Below are positions 16,486-25,369 of a DNA stretch of 64,000 bases, piece after piece (positions within the stretch are counted from its first letter, which is position 1; every line of letters starts with the position of its first letter). The position numbers were made by a program, and so were the translations under genes. Source of the stretch: JAOUJD01 sp963726405 (GTDB lineage Bacteria; Pseudomonadota; Gammaproteobacteria; Burkholderiales; Burkholderiaceae_F); contig CAVSCF010000005.1 of assembly GCA_963726405.1 (NCBI GenBank), positions 434,001 to 498,000 on the forward strand, given 5' to 3'. Below the pieces are notes generated by a model. The model was not told the DNA's origin. It saw only the letters and a list, made by a program, of their open reading frames with translations, and searched no databases.

Positions 16486-17934
16486 CTACACGCGGCGCAT
16501 CTGGACCTGCGCGACCGCGTCGATGCCGAGAAGCGAGAACAGCGCGGCGATCAGGTAGTTCACATTCCGAAACTCGACGGTCGATCCGGCCTGCCGGATC
16601 TTCGTCAGCATGGCCAGCATGGCCGTCGCGGTCGCGAACTCGACCCGCTTCAGGAAGGTGCAGTCGACGACGATCTGCTTGTCGATCCTGGCCTGCGAAA
16701 TGAGGCGACCGAAGTGCGGTTCCCCTTCGCCTCGCAGGGTGCCGCGCCATTGCAGTCCGTCGACGACGGCTTCCGCGACCGCGGCGGCCTGCGGCTGGGC
16801 GGCGCGCGTCTTCAGGTTGGGCGGTGGCGGCTCCCAGGACGGCGGCGACACTTCGTACGTGATGCAGTACTGGATGCCCGTTTCCTCGAAATCGTGCTGC
16901 CGGTTGAGCAGGCGGAATATTTCGAGCAGCAGCATCCACACGGCATCGCTCGGATCGCGCCGGCCCGCTTCCACGGCGGCGCGCAGCGGCGTGGCGAGTT
17001 GATCCGCTCCCATCACGATCAGTTCGTGACTTGCGCGCTTGAAGGCGTTGATCACGCGCAGCAGCAACTCGGCACCGACCATGTCGACGCTGCGAACCCC
17101 GGAGGCATCGAGCGTGATCGACTGATGGACTTGCGACTGCTGCTTCAGCTGTTCGAGGTGTTTCACGACGCCGGCATCGACCGCCTCGGGCAGAACGATG
17201 ACCGGGGAACCGGTCGGCTTGGGCGCGCCGGCGGGGGCCACGACCGGGCCCTCGTCCTTGTATTCGATCCACGCGGGCGGCGAGCTCTCGAAACGCAGCA
17301 CGTACTCGATCGTCAGGCTGTCGAACGCGGCCTTGTCGCCACGCTGCTGCAGCAGTTCGAAGAGCATCAGCCAACCGCGCTGCGCGGCATCGCCGAGCAC
17401 GTCCGACTGGATGGCGGCGCGCAGGCCGGCCTCGGCCGGCTCGATCAGGCCATTGGCGAACAGGATCGCCGTTTCCTCGATCGCCGAGCCGCTGCCCTCG
17501 CTCGTGAGTTCCATCGCGTTCGCGTTGCCCTGCCAATCTTCCGGCCCGGTATCGAGCGCTTCGAGCGACGGCGGGGCCGCGGGAGGCTGGACGGTGGGCG
17601 GCGGCGGAACCGGCTGCTGCGAGGGGCGCGCCAGCGTCGAGTTCGCAGCCGAGTTCGGAAACTCGGTGGAACGTCCGCTCGGGCGGAGGAAGTCGCGCGC
17701 CATTTCGGATTCGATGGCGTCGATCTTGGCCGCGGTCTCCATGGCCAGGGTACGGGCGAGTTCCTTGTCAGGAGCGGCCGTGGTGACGGGAGCGGGTCGC
17801 GGTGCCGTCGGTTGCGGCGTCCGGTTCACCGGGCCCGGCAACGGTCGCGCGACAGAGCGGGCGGCGGCTCGGCCGCTCCTGGCGCTGTCGTTGCCCCGTT
17901 CCTTGGGGTCCTTTTTGAAGAAGGAAAAGACCAC
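16486..17934 (-). CDS. STAS-domain protein of unknown function
   Basis: A 482-aa soluble protein. Residues 1-140 are low-complexity, rich in Ala/Pro/Arg/Ser. Two STAS-like (anti-sigma-factor-antagonist fold) segments follow: one at about 245-340 (VIVLPEAVDAG...ITLDASGVRSVDMVGAELLLRVINAFK, split here by a linker) and one at about 390-475 (KQIVVDCTFLKRVEFATATAMLAML). An unrelated helical segment (about 150-215) precedes the first. STAS modules mediate regulatory protein contacts, often through Ser phosphorylation. The start used is GTG with a weak ribosome-binding site. Position next to hslVU suggests no obvious role. Function unknown. Confidence 0.75.
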   Translation of the reverse strand: MVFSFFKKDPKERGNDSARSGRAAARSVARPLPGPVNRTPQPTAPRPAPVTTAAPDKELARTLAMETAAKIDAIESEMARDFLRPSGRSTEFPNSAANSTLARPSQQPVPPPPTVQPPAAPPSLEALDTGPEDWQGNANAMELTSEGSGSAIEETAILFANGLIEPAEAGLRAAIQSDVLGDAAQRGWLMLFELLQQRGDKAAFDSLTIEYVLRFESSPPAWIEYKDEGPVVAPAGAPKPTGSPVIVLPEAVDAGVVKHLEQLKQQSQVHQSITLDASGVRSVDMVGAELLLRVINAFKRASHELIVMGADQLATPLRAAVEAGRRDPSDAVWMLLLEIFRLLNRQHDFEETGIQYCITYEVSPPSWEPPPPNLKTRAAQPQAAAVAEAVVDGLQWRGTLRGEGEPHFGRLISQARIDKQIVVDCTFLKRVEFATATAMLAMLTKIRQAGSTVEFRNVNYLIAALFSLLGIDAVAQVQMRRV

Positions 17935-18218
17935 GAATGCTTACCGTTCCCTGAAGTTCGACGCGCAATGATGCCGACGCATGGCGGTCAGCGCACCTAG
18001 AGAAAGTTCGGCATGCCGGGCCGCAATCCGACCCCGCAGTGTGGGTCGCTCCGGCTCATTCGTTCGGCCGAGGGGCTCCGGGCGCGCATCGACGTGCACG
18101 CCACCAACCGCCGGGAGATCCGACCGTGGAGTCATAGTCGCGGCGATAGTAACAACTTTACCCCCCGCCAAACCGCTGATCTGGAGGGGAATCCCGCCTG
18201 TCGGCTACGTCGGCCGTC
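17935..18218. other. Intergenic region, no gene seen
   Basis: These 284 bp separate the STAS-protein start from the DUF3299 gene stop, both on the minus strand. No convincing reading frame, terminator or named motif is visible. Reading toward the STAS gene, an A/T-rich patch near 18145-18170 (TTGTTA and GACTAT elements) is the best promoter candidate, but the spacing is not ideal. Confidence 0.4.
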
Positions 18219-18725
18219 CTAACGGGGGACGGGTGAAAGCTGGGCTTCGGTCAGGCGGTAGTAGAGGCCGAACGGGTCGTCGCGCAGGACGCTCAGCCGG
18301 CCCGCGACCACCACCGGTTCGTAGGTGTGCTTGATCGGCGACCGCGACTTCACTTCCACGATGTACTCCGGTCCGAGCGACAGGCAGAACGGGCAATGCG
18401 GCGGCCGCATCGACAGCAGGAAATGATCGTGCGTTTCGCCGGCCACGATCGGAAGCATGTAGCCCTGCACCCGGACTTCCTGCTTGTCGAGTTTCTGGAT
18501 CTCGCCGGAAAACTCGGGGACCGGCTTGGTACCGGACTGACCGGTCTTCACCTGTCCGAGCACCCGCCAGGACACCACGCCCTTCAGTTCGGGCAGGTCG
18601 TTCAGCAATTGGGGATCGACCGGCAGAGCCATCGAACCGCGCGTCGCGGATGGCGCCTGCGCGACGGCAGGCTGCCCGGCTGCCAGTCCCAGGGCCAGGC
18701 AGAGCGGAAGTATCTTGACGTTCAC
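18219..18725 (-). CDS. DUF3299 family exported protein
   Basis: A 168-aa exported protein with an N-terminal signal peptide (about residues 1-22, cleavage near AVAQ). The mature part has the DUF3299 signature with a C-x-x-C pair in PPHCPFCLSL, which may bind metal or form a disulfide. The start is GTG. It is the last gene of an apparent minus-strand group with a tiny Cys/His protein and an ABC permease/ATPase pair. To my knowledge DUF3299 proteins often neighbour such ABC genes in zinc-related loci, but their activity is undefined. Confidence 0.78.
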   Translation of the reverse strand: MNVKILPLCLALGLAAGQPAVAQAPSATRGSMALPVDPQLLNDLPELKGVVSWRVLGQVKTGQSGTKPVPEFSGEIQKLDKQEVRVQGYMLPIVAGETHDHFLLSMRPPHCPFCLSLGPEYIVEVKSRSPIKHTYEPVVVAGRLSVLRDDPFGLYYRLTEAQLSPVPR

Positions 18726-18752
18726 GTGTTCACCCCAGAGCGTTCAGCACGG

Positions 18753-19025
18753 TCAATGCCCGTGGCGCATCCCGCAGTATTGCCCGACGGCGATACCTTT
18801 GCACATTTCTCGCAGGCGCTCCTGGCACTGCTTTTCCGGCGCTCCGCCTTGCAGGCACCGGGCCGCCTCTTCGTGCGCCTGCGCCATCTGTCGATGCCGG
18901 GCAATGTCCGCGCTCCGATGCTCCGCCTCGCCGGGCGTGGGCGCCTGCGTCTTCTTCGATGCGTCCCCGCCTTGCGCCGCGACCATCAGTGGCGACATCA
19001 GGACGACGATCAACCATTTCCTCAT
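18753..19025 (-). CDS. Small exported Cys/His-containing protein
   Basis: A 90-aa protein whose first 18 residues form a signal peptide (MRKWLIVVLMSPLMVAAQ). The mature part is charged and helical and carries four cysteines spaced C-x9-C-x7-C-x8-C, then the C-terminus MRHGH. Histidines also occur in the middle (AEHRS, RHRQM, AHEE). This composition suggests periplasmic metal binding or disulfide bonding. I do not recognise a named family. The longer reading frame upstream is Arg-rich and discarded. It lies 19 bp after the ABC permease gene. Confidence 0.68.
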   Translation of the reverse strand: MRKWLIVVLMSPLMVAAQGGDASKKTQAPTPGEAEHRSADIARHRQMAQAHEEAARCLQGGAPEKQCQERLREMCKGIAVGQYCGMRHGH

Positions 19026-19044
19026 CGACAGGCTCCTCGATCTC

Positions 19045-20244
19045 TCATCCGCCCGCCAGGGTCTGCGCGATGTCCATCCGGCTCGCGCGCCACGCGGGAA
19101 TGGCGGCCGCCAGCGTCGCGGCAGCGACGGCGACGATGCCGATCCACGCGAGATCCGGCGTGAGCGAGGACGGTGACACCGCGAACGCACGGGACTGCGC
19201 GAGCCATCCGCCGACGACCGCGACGGCGGTGAGTCCGATCGCCAGCCCGGCGAGCAGCGCGGCGGCCGCGAGCAGCCACGCTTCGATCAGCAGCAGCATT
19301 CCAACACGCACCCGGCTGGCACCCAGCAGCCGCATGATGGCGATGTCGTAGCGGCGCTCCTCGAGCGCGTTGTACAGCGTCACGAACAACGCCAGGAGCG
19401 ACGATGCGACGAGCACGCCAGCGAAAACACGCATCGTGTCGATCCCGACACCCATCACCGCGAACAGTCGCGCCAGTTCGTTGGCCGGGGACGCCGCCAT
19501 CAGCCGGCTTTCCGCGTTGACCTGGCGCGGAACAATGGCCACGGCCATCGGCGAGGCGTAGCGAACGAGGAGCGCCGTGACTTCGCGCTCTTCCTCGAGG
19601 ATGCGGCGTTCGGCGTCGTCCGCCGGGTCGCCTTCGTGCACGCGCCAGACACTCGCCTTGTCCGTCAGGATCAGGCGATCCAGCACCGTGCCCGACGGTG
19701 CGAGCACGCCCACGACCTCGTAGCGTGCCTCCTCGTGCACCGCTCCGCCTTGCGCCAGACCGTGCGTGCCGCTCAGGACGGCGCCCACGGCCGCATGCGT
19801 CACCCGAGCGACTTCCGAGCCGATGACCGCCTGCATCGGCCCGCTCCACGGTGCGCCCGAGGCGAAACGCGCCCCGTAGTGCTCGATCAGCGCCGGCTCC
19901 GTCCCAACGATGCGGAAGCCCCGGTAGTTGTCGCCGAGTGAAACCGGGATCACCTGCGCCACCAGGCGGTTCCGGCGCAACTGATCGAGCGCGGCGAGCG
20001 GCACGTTCCCGGTCGGCACATCGACGTGATAGAGCGCCGAGAGAATCAGCTGCAGCGGCGAGCCTTTGGCCCCGATGACGAGATCGATGCCGCGCGCATC
20101 GCGTGCAAGCTGGCGCGACAGCTGCCCCTGGACCAGGATCACGAAGGTCAACGTGGCGACGCCCAGGGCAAGCAGCACGACCGCCAGGACCGTCTGCAGC
20201 GGCCGTCGCGCCAGTTGCGCGATCACGATGCCGAGCACGTTCAT
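19045..20244 (-). CDS. FtsX/MacB-type ABC transporter permease
   Basis: A 399-aa permease with one N-terminal transmembrane helix (about residues 18-40), a periplasmic MacB-PCD-like domain (about 45-260) and three C-terminal helices (FtsX domain, about 270-395). This topology belongs to mechanotransmission-type ABC systems that act on periplasmic or lipoprotein substrates rather than passing ions through the membrane. It overlaps its ATPase gene by 4 nt. Neighbouring DUF3299 and Cys/His proteins suggest a metal-linked role, which is an inference. Confidence 0.85.
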   Translation of the reverse strand: MNVLGIVIAQLARRPLQTVLAVVLLALGVATLTFVILVQGQLSRQLARDARGIDLVIGAKGSPLQLILSALYHVDVPTGNVPLAALDQLRRNRLVAQVIPVSLGDNYRGFRIVGTEPALIEHYGARFASGAPWSGPMQAVIGSEVARVTHAAVGAVLSGTHGLAQGGAVHEEARYEVVGVLAPSGTVLDRLILTDKASVWRVHEGDPADDAERRILEEEREVTALLVRYASPMAVAIVPRQVNAESRLMAASPANELARLFAVMGVGIDTMRVFAGVLVASSLLALFVTLYNALEERRYDIAIMRLLGASRVRVGMLLLIEAWLLAAAALLAGLAIGLTAVAVVGGWLAQSRAFAVSPSSLTPDLAWIGIVAVAAATLAAAIPAWRASRMDIAQTLAGG

Positions 20245-20879
20245 GCGGTGGGCCGTGTGAGCTCGATCACGCGGTCGAAGCGGCTGCGAACACGCCGGTC
20301 GTGAGTCGCGACGATCAGCAGCGCGCCCGCCAGGCGGGCGGCCTCGAACAGCAGGTCGACGGCGCGCGTCGCATTGTCATCGTCCAGGCTCGAGGTCGGC
20401 TCGTCGGCCAGCAGGACCTGCGGCCGGTTGGCGACCGCGCGCGCGATCGCCACGCGCTGCTGCTCGCCGACACTCAGTTGCGCAGGCTTCGCGCGACCGC
20501 GCGAAGCGAGGCCGAGGGTCTCCAGCACGCGATCGATGGCGGATTCGTCCACAGCGTCGGCCGCGAGGTACTGCGCCAGACGAACGTTGTCGCGCGCGGA
20601 CAGGCTCGCCAGCAGGTGCAGACGCTGCGGCACCACGCCAACGCGCCGCGCGCGCCAGCGATCGTCGCGTGCAGGCTCGGTGTAGAGCGATTCCCCCTGC
20701 AGTCCCACCTCACCTTCAGACGGGCGCAGTATCCCCGCGAGGATGTTGAGCAAGGTGCTCTTGCCCGACCCGCTCGGGCCGATCAGCACGCAGTGCTCGC
20801 CGGCTGCGAGCGCGATGTCCGGGCAGGAAAGGACCGGCCGGTCGCCGTATCGGTGCACGACGGACCGGACAGTGAGCAT
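20241..20879 (-). CDS. ABC transporter ATP-binding protein, LolD/MacB type
   Basis: A 212-aa nucleotide-binding subunit. Walker A GPSGSGKST, Q-loop VVPQRLH, signature LSVGEQQRV and Walker B VLLADEPTSSLDD are all intact. The ATG at 20879 gives a start that matches the family (MLTVRSVVHRYG); a 22-codon upstream extension is possible but unlike the family. ATGA overlap with the permease gene. Powers the FtsX-type permease encoded next. Confidence 0.9.
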   Translation of the reverse strand: MLTVRSVVHRYGDRPVLSCPDIALAAGEHCVLIGPSGSGKSTLLNILAGILRPSEGEVGLQGESLYTEPARDDRWRARRVGVVPQRLHLLASLSARDNVRLAQYLAADAVDESAIDRVLETLGLASRGRAKPAQLSVGEQQRVAIARAVANRPQVLLADEPTSSLDDDNATRAVDLLFEAARLAGALLIVATHDRRVRSRFDRVIELTRPTA

Positions 20880-20967
20880 GTGGAGCGGGAATCCGGCATG
20901 GCCGCCGCAATGAGGTAGCGGCAAAGCCGCAGCGCCCGCCGTCACCGACGCGCGCCGCTCATGACGT

Positions 20968-21894
20968 TCAGTCGCCGTACATCTTCTGCTTCATCTCGCG
21001 GCGCTGCTGCGCCTCGAGCGACAGCGTGGCGGTCGGCCGGGCAAGCAGCCGCGGGACACCGATGGGTTCGCCGGTTTCTTCGCAGTAGCCGTAATCGCCG
21101 CTCTCGATGCGCGTCAATGCCTGCTGAACCTTCTTCAGCAGCTTGCGTTCGCGGTCGCGCGTGCGCAGTTCGAGCGCGTGCTCTTCCTCGATCGTCGCGC
21201 GGTCGGCGGGATCGGGGACGATGACGGTTTCGCGCAGGTGCTCCGTCGTCTCGTCCGCGTTCTGCAACAGCTCGCGCTCCATCTGCTGCAGCCGGTGCTT
21301 GAAGAATCCGAGCTGCTGCTCGTTCATGTAGTCCTTGTCCGCCATCTTCAGGAGTTCTCCCTCCGTCGGCAGACGTTTTCCGTTAACCATTACTGGTGCC
21401 TCACTTCGCGTGGCCGAACGGGCCAGCAGGTACTCGTGTGCGGCGGCCAGGTCTTTCGGGCTCGGCGGAGGCGCGGCCTTCGGCGCGCTGCTCACCGGCG
21501 CCAGTGGTGCAACTGGTGCGGCTGTTACGGCTGCAACCTGCCCACTGACCGCCTTCTGGTTCCTGGTCGGTCGTGTTGGCTGGGGCTTTTTCGCGGCCGG
21601 TGCGGAATCCTTCTTCACCGGTGCGGCGGAAACCTTCTTTGCCGGCGCCGCTTTGGGCGGCGCTTTGCTGATCTTTGGCGCCTTGGTCACGTGCGAAGGT
21701 GTCGGCTTCCCGACCTTCTTCGCAGGCGTCTTGCCTTTCGCAGGCAACGGCTTCTTCGCGGCGGGCTTCGGCGCCGCCTTCCTTGCCGCCGGTTTCTTGG
21801 CCGCCGGCTTCTTCGCCGGCGCCTTCGGACCTGCCTTCTTCGCTACAGGCTTTGCCGCCTTCTTCTTGGCCGGCGATTTCTTGGCTGCAGCCAT
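20968..21894 (-). CDS. dksA: RNA polymerase-binding DksA with a long Lys/Ala/Pro tail
   Basis: The last ~145 residues are a DksA: coiled-coil with the tip motif DPADRA and a C-terminal globule beginning GYCEETGEPIG. Of the four zinc-finger cysteines only the first remains (Cys; the others read Thr, Ser and Ala), the betaproteobacterial zinc-independent form. DksA binds the RNA polymerase secondary channel and, with ppGpp, adjusts rRNA and biosynthetic promoters. Residues 1-~150 are an added, strongly basic tail with many AAKK/PAKK units like histone H1 C-termini; it may bind DNA or RNA. Total 308 aa versus about 150 for E. coli. The ATG start lies in the tail itself; no shorter start is suggested by a better ribosome-binding site. 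Confidence 0.92.
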   Translation of the reverse strand: MAAAKKSPAKKKAAKPVAKKAGPKAPAKKPAAKKPAARKAAPKPAAKKPLPAKGKTPAKKVGKPTPSHVTKAPKISKAPPKAAPAKKVSAAPVKKDSAPAAKKPQPTRPTRNQKAVSGQVAAVTAAPVAPLAPVSSAPKAAPPPSPKDLAAAHEYLLARSATRSEAPVMVNGKRLPTEGELLKMADKDYMNEQQLGFFKHRLQQMERELLQNADETTEHLRETVIVPDPADRATIEEEHALELRTRDRERKLLKKVQQALTRIESGDYGYCEETGEPIGVPRLLARPTATLSLEAQQRREMKQKMYGD

Positions 21895-21936
21895 GTCGTG
21901 TCTACCTCGTCCAACTTCGGTTGGTGGGGGACTGCT

Positions 21937-23031
21937 TCAGCGTGCGAGGCACGCTTCCAGACCCTTGAGAATCGCGTCCTTCGGAAGGTTACGTCCGATG
22001 AAAACGATCTTGGTGGAGGGCTTCTCGTCCTTGCCCCACGGACGCCCCACGTCGGCTCCCATGAGCATGTGGACGCCCTGGAAGATCATCCGACGGTTGG
22101 TCCCGTTCATGAAAAGCACGCCTTTATACCGGAGCATGTCCTGCCCGTAAACCTGAGTGAGCGCTCCAAGGTACTCCTCGAGCTTGGCCGGATCGAACGG
22201 GCGATTTGACTGGAACACGAATGCCTTGATCGCATCGTCGTGGTGATGGTGGTGCCCATGCTCGTGGTCGTGGTCGTGATCATGGTGGCCATGACCGTCT
22301 CCCTGGCCGTGGTGGTGTCCGTGGCCGTCGCCCTTCTTCGCCCTGGCCGCATCGGGATGCTCGCCGGCCAGAAACTCCGGATCGATTTCGAGAATCGCGT
22401 TGAGGTTGAAGCCACGGAGATCAAGAACCTCCTTGATCGGCACCTCGCCGAAATGCACAGCCTTGATCGGCGCCCGAGGATTCATCCGGACCAGCCGCTC
22501 CTTCAGCGACGCGGCTTCGTCTTCGGACACGAGGTCGGTCTTCGTGAGCAGGATGCGGTCGGCGAAGCCGACCTGGTTCTGCGCCTCGGGCTGCTTGTCC
22601 AGCGTGTCGTGGCCGTGCTTCGCGTCCACGACCGTCAGCACCGCATCGAGCAGGTAGTACGACGCGATGTCGTCGTCCATGAAGAAGGTCTGCGTGACAG
22701 GCCCGGGGTTGGCCATGCCCGTCGTCTCGATGATCACGCGATCGAAGTCGAGCTTGCCGGCGCCGCGCTTGGCCTTCAGGTCGGACAGGATGCGCACGAG
22801 GTCGCCGCGGACGGTGCAGCAGATGCACCCGTTGTTCATCTCGACGATCTGCTCGGTGGTGTCGGCAACGAGCAGCTCGTGGTCGACGCCCTCCGGCCCG
22901 AACTCGTTCTCGATGACCGCGATCTTGTGGCCATGCTGCTCCGTCAGGATGCGGTTCAGCAGCGTCGTCTTGCCCGCGCCGAGAAATCCGGTCAACACCG
23001 TCACCGGCACCTGGGACTGCGTGGCTTGCAT
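21937..23031 (-). CDS. CobW/COG0523-family metallochaperone GTPase
   Basis: A 364-aa G3E GTPase. Walker A GFLGAGKTT is at residues 15-23, the CxCC metal-binding motif (NGCICC) at 69-72, and a long His/Asp-rich run lies around residues 228-265, followed by the CobW C-terminal domain. Such proteins hand zinc or another metal to client enzymes in a GTP-dependent way. The ATG was chosen for its AAGGAG ribosome-binding site. Lies 42 bp upstream of dksA on the same strand. The metal is not determined by sequence; zinc is the likeliest. No Zur-box-like dyad was found upstream. Confidence 0.88.
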   Translation of the reverse strand: MQATQSQVPVTVLTGFLGAGKTTLLNRILTEQHGHKIAVIENEFGPEGVDHELLVADTTEQIVEMNNGCICCTVRGDLVRILSDLKAKRGAGKLDFDRVIIETTGMANPGPVTQTFFMDDDIASYYLLDAVLTVVDAKHGHDTLDKQPEAQNQVGFADRILLTKTDLVSEDEAASLKERLVRMNPRAPIKAVHFGEVPIKEVLDLRGFNLNAILEIDPEFLAGEHPDAARAKKGDGHGHHHGQGDGHGHHDHDHDHEHGHHHHHDDAIKAFVFQSNRPFDPAKLEEYLGALTQVYGQDMLRYKGVLFMNGTNRRMIFQGVHMLMGADVGRPWGKDEKPSTKIVFIGRNLPKDAILKGLEACLAR

Positions 23032-23163
23032 CTGGAGCTCCTTCGTCTTCCGTGCGGTTCGTCGGCTGCGCATGCACCGGCCTCGCCGCGGAAAGCGTCC
23101 TGCAAAAGGGCGCGTAGTTTAGTGGAAGCGGGGCACGTGCCGCGCAGGGCGGCATGCGGGCAA

Positions 23164-24441
23164 CTACTGAACCCGGCGCAGCCACACACCCTTGAGGTAC
23201 TCGGACTCGGGCACCGTCATCATCAGCGGGTGATCGCTTCCGGCCGCCAGGCGCTGCACCAGCCAGGCGTCGACACCCGAGTCGATGACCGCGCCGGCCA
23301 CGATCTTCTGGAACAGGTCGACGTCGATGGCGCCCGAGCACGAGAACGTCAGAAGATGCCCGCCGGGAGCAAGCAGCTTCAACGCGTGCAGGTTGATGTC
23401 CTTGTAGGCACGCGCCGCGCGCTCGACGTGATGGTGGCTCGACGCGAACTTCGGCGGATCGAGCACGATCAGGTCGAACTGCGCGCCCTGCCCCTTCAGC
23501 GCGCGCAGCGCCTCGAACACGTCGGCGTCGTCCCACGTGGCCGCGGCGGGCGGCAACCCGTTCAGTTGCACGTGCTCGCGCGCGATGCGCAGCGCCTCGC
23601 CGGAGGAGTCGATCGAATGGACGGACGCGGCGCCGCCCGCGAGCATGGCCACGGAAAAGCCGCCCGTGTAGCAGAAGCAGTTGAGTGCGCGCGCCCCCTG
23701 TCCGGGAGCGAGCGTGAACTGCTGCGCCAACCGACGGGCAAGCTCGCGATTCTCGCGCTGGTCGACGTAGAAACCGGTCTTGTGGCCGCGCCGCACGTCG
23801 ACGAGGAACCGCAGGCCGTGTTCCGTCACCTCGATCATCTCGGGCGGCTCGGCGCCGGCCAGCACGCCGCTGATCGCCGGAAGGCCTTCGCGTGCCCGGG
23901 TCGCGCCGTCCGACCGGTCGTACACGTTGGCACAGCCGGTCACATCCACCAGCGCGGCGACAAGCACCTCGCGCCAGGCGTCGACGCCCGCACCCTGGAA
24001 CTGCGTGACCAACTGGTCCGCGTAGCGATCGACGATCAACCCGGGCAAGCGATCCGACTCGCCGAACACCAGGCGCAACGCCGTGCTCGACGCCGCCAGG
24101 ACGCCCCGGGCGGCGACCGCGGCACGCACACGTTCGCGCAGGAAGGCCGGGTCGACCGTGTCCCGTTCATCGAAGCTCCACACGCGGGCGCGGATCGACG
24201 AGGCGGGTGAATACGCGGCCCACGCCAGCCACGCGCCGTCCGCCGCGCGGACGGCGACGGTGGCTCCGCTGTCGGGATCGCCGTTCACGTGCGACACCGC
24301 GGTGGCATACACCCAGGGGTGACGGCGACGCAGCGACTTTTCCTTGCCGGGCTTGAGCACGACGGCGACCTCGCCCGGCGGCGACACGCGGCGCGGTTTG
24401 CTCTGCTCCTGTGGCAGGCGCTTCGGCCGGGCGTCGTTCAT
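23164..24441 (-). CDS. rlmI: 23S rRNA (cytosine) methyltransferase, RlmI family
   Basis: A 425-aa class I SAM-dependent methyltransferase with an N-terminal PUA domain (about residues 25-105) and the Rossmann domain after about 215. Key motifs: NCFCYTGGFSV (SAM binding), VLDPPKF (the catalytic-loop DPPKF) and FSCSGAI with the catalytic-type Cys. RlmI makes m5C1962 in 23S rRNA; closely related paralogues exist, so the exact base is inferred. Start ATG overlaps the xerC stop codon by 4 nt. Confidence 0.85.
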   Translation of the reverse strand: MNDARPKRLPQEQSKPRRVSPPGEVAVVLKPGKEKSLRRRHPWVYATAVSHVNGDPDSGATVAVRAADGAWLAWAAYSPASSIRARVWSFDERDTVDPAFLRERVRAAVAARGVLAASSTALRLVFGESDRLPGLIVDRYADQLVTQFQGAGVDAWREVLVAALVDVTGCANVYDRSDGATRAREGLPAISGVLAGAEPPEMIEVTEHGLRFLVDVRRGHKTGFYVDQRENRELARRLAQQFTLAPGQGARALNCFCYTGGFSVAMLAGGAASVHSIDSSGEALRIAREHVQLNGLPPAAATWDDADVFEALRALKGQGAQFDLIVLDPPKFASSHHHVERAARAYKDINLHALKLLAPGGHLLTFSCSGAIDVDLFQKIVAGAVIDSGVDAWLVQRLAAGSDHPLMMTVPESEYLKGVWLRRVQ

Positions 24442-25367
24442 GGCTTGCGCCGCGCGCGGGGATGCGCCGCGTCGTAGGCCTTGGCGAGATGCTGCCAGTC
24501 GAGCTGCGTGTAGATCTGCGTGGTCGCGATGTTCGCGTGCCCCAGCAGTTCCTGCACGGCGCGCAGATCCCCGCTCGACTGCAGCAGGTGCGACGCGAAC
24601 GAGTGCCGCAGCATGTGCGGATGCACGTGCACGCCCAGCCCGAGCTTGCGCGCGAGCTGTGCCAGGCGCGCCTGCACGCTGCGGGCGGCCAGGCGCTCGC
24701 CGCGAGTCGTCACGAAGAGCGCGCGTTCGTCGCAGCCCGGAATGGCGGCACGCACGGCGAGCCAGCGTCTGAGCGCGTCGAGCGCGGGCGCTCCGATGGG
24801 AACAGTCCGTGTCTTGCTGCCCTTGCCTCGAACCGTCGCTTCCGCGCTATCGAGGTCCACCCAGCTCGCCGAGGCCGGCTGCCTCGCGGAGCCCTGGAAG
24901 TACCGCCAGTCGAGCGAGGTGAGCTCGGACAGCCGCAGTCCGCTGCTGTACAGCAGCTCGACCAGGGCGTGGTCGCGTTGCGCGAGCAGCGAGTCGTCGG
25001 GCGCGTGGGCTGCCAGCATGACGGCCTGGTCGGCCGACAGGGCCTTCGGGAGACGTTTCGCGCGCTTCGGCCCGCGCACGCCGACGACCGGATTCGCACT
25101 GACCGCGCCGCGATCGCTCAGCCACTGGAAGAACGAACGCCACGCGGACAAGGTCCGTGCGATCGACGTCGGCGCCAGCCCTCCGGAGTGCAGGCGACCG
25201 ACGAATCGGCGTATGTCATGTGACGTCAGACCGGCCAACGCGCTCGCACCGGCGAACTCGGCAAGCCGGGAAAGATCGCGGGCGTACGCGGTCGCCGTAT
25301 GCGGCGACACACGGCGCTGCGTGGAGAGCTCGGCAAGGAATTCGTCGACCGCCGAGGCCGCAGCCAT
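24438..25367 (-). CDS. xerC: Tyrosine recombinase XerC
   Basis: A 309-aa site-specific recombinase that, with XerD, resolves chromosome dimers at dif. The SAM-like N-terminal core-binding domain covers about residues 5-95. The catalytic set is complete: Arg in SGLRLSEL, Lys in RGKGSKTR, His and Arg in HMLRHSFASH, His in LGHANIATTQ, and the nucleophile Tyr in IYTQLDW. The ATG gives the canonical start; upstream frame is Arg-rich and discarded. It sits between DUF484 and rlmI. Confidence 0.94.
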   Translation of the reverse strand: MAAASAVDEFLAELSTQRRVSPHTATAYARDLSRLAEFAGASALAGLTSHDIRRFVGRLHSGGLAPTSIARTLSAWRSFFQWLSDRGAVSANPVVGVRGPKRAKRLPKALSADQAVMLAAHAPDDSLLAQRDHALVELLYSSGLRLSELTSLDWRYFQGSARQPASASWVDLDSAEATVRGKGSKTRTVPIGAPALDALRRWLAVRAAIPGCDERALFVTTRGERLAARSVQARLAQLARKLGLGVHVHPHMLRHSFASHLLQSSGDLRAVQELLGHANIATTQIYTQLDWQHLAKAYDAAHPRARRKP

Positions 25368-25369
25368 GT

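Noticed and set aside
23032..23163. Zur-type binding site before the CobW-like gene
   Set aside because: No palindrome resembling the Zur consensus could be read in this stretch or before dksA.
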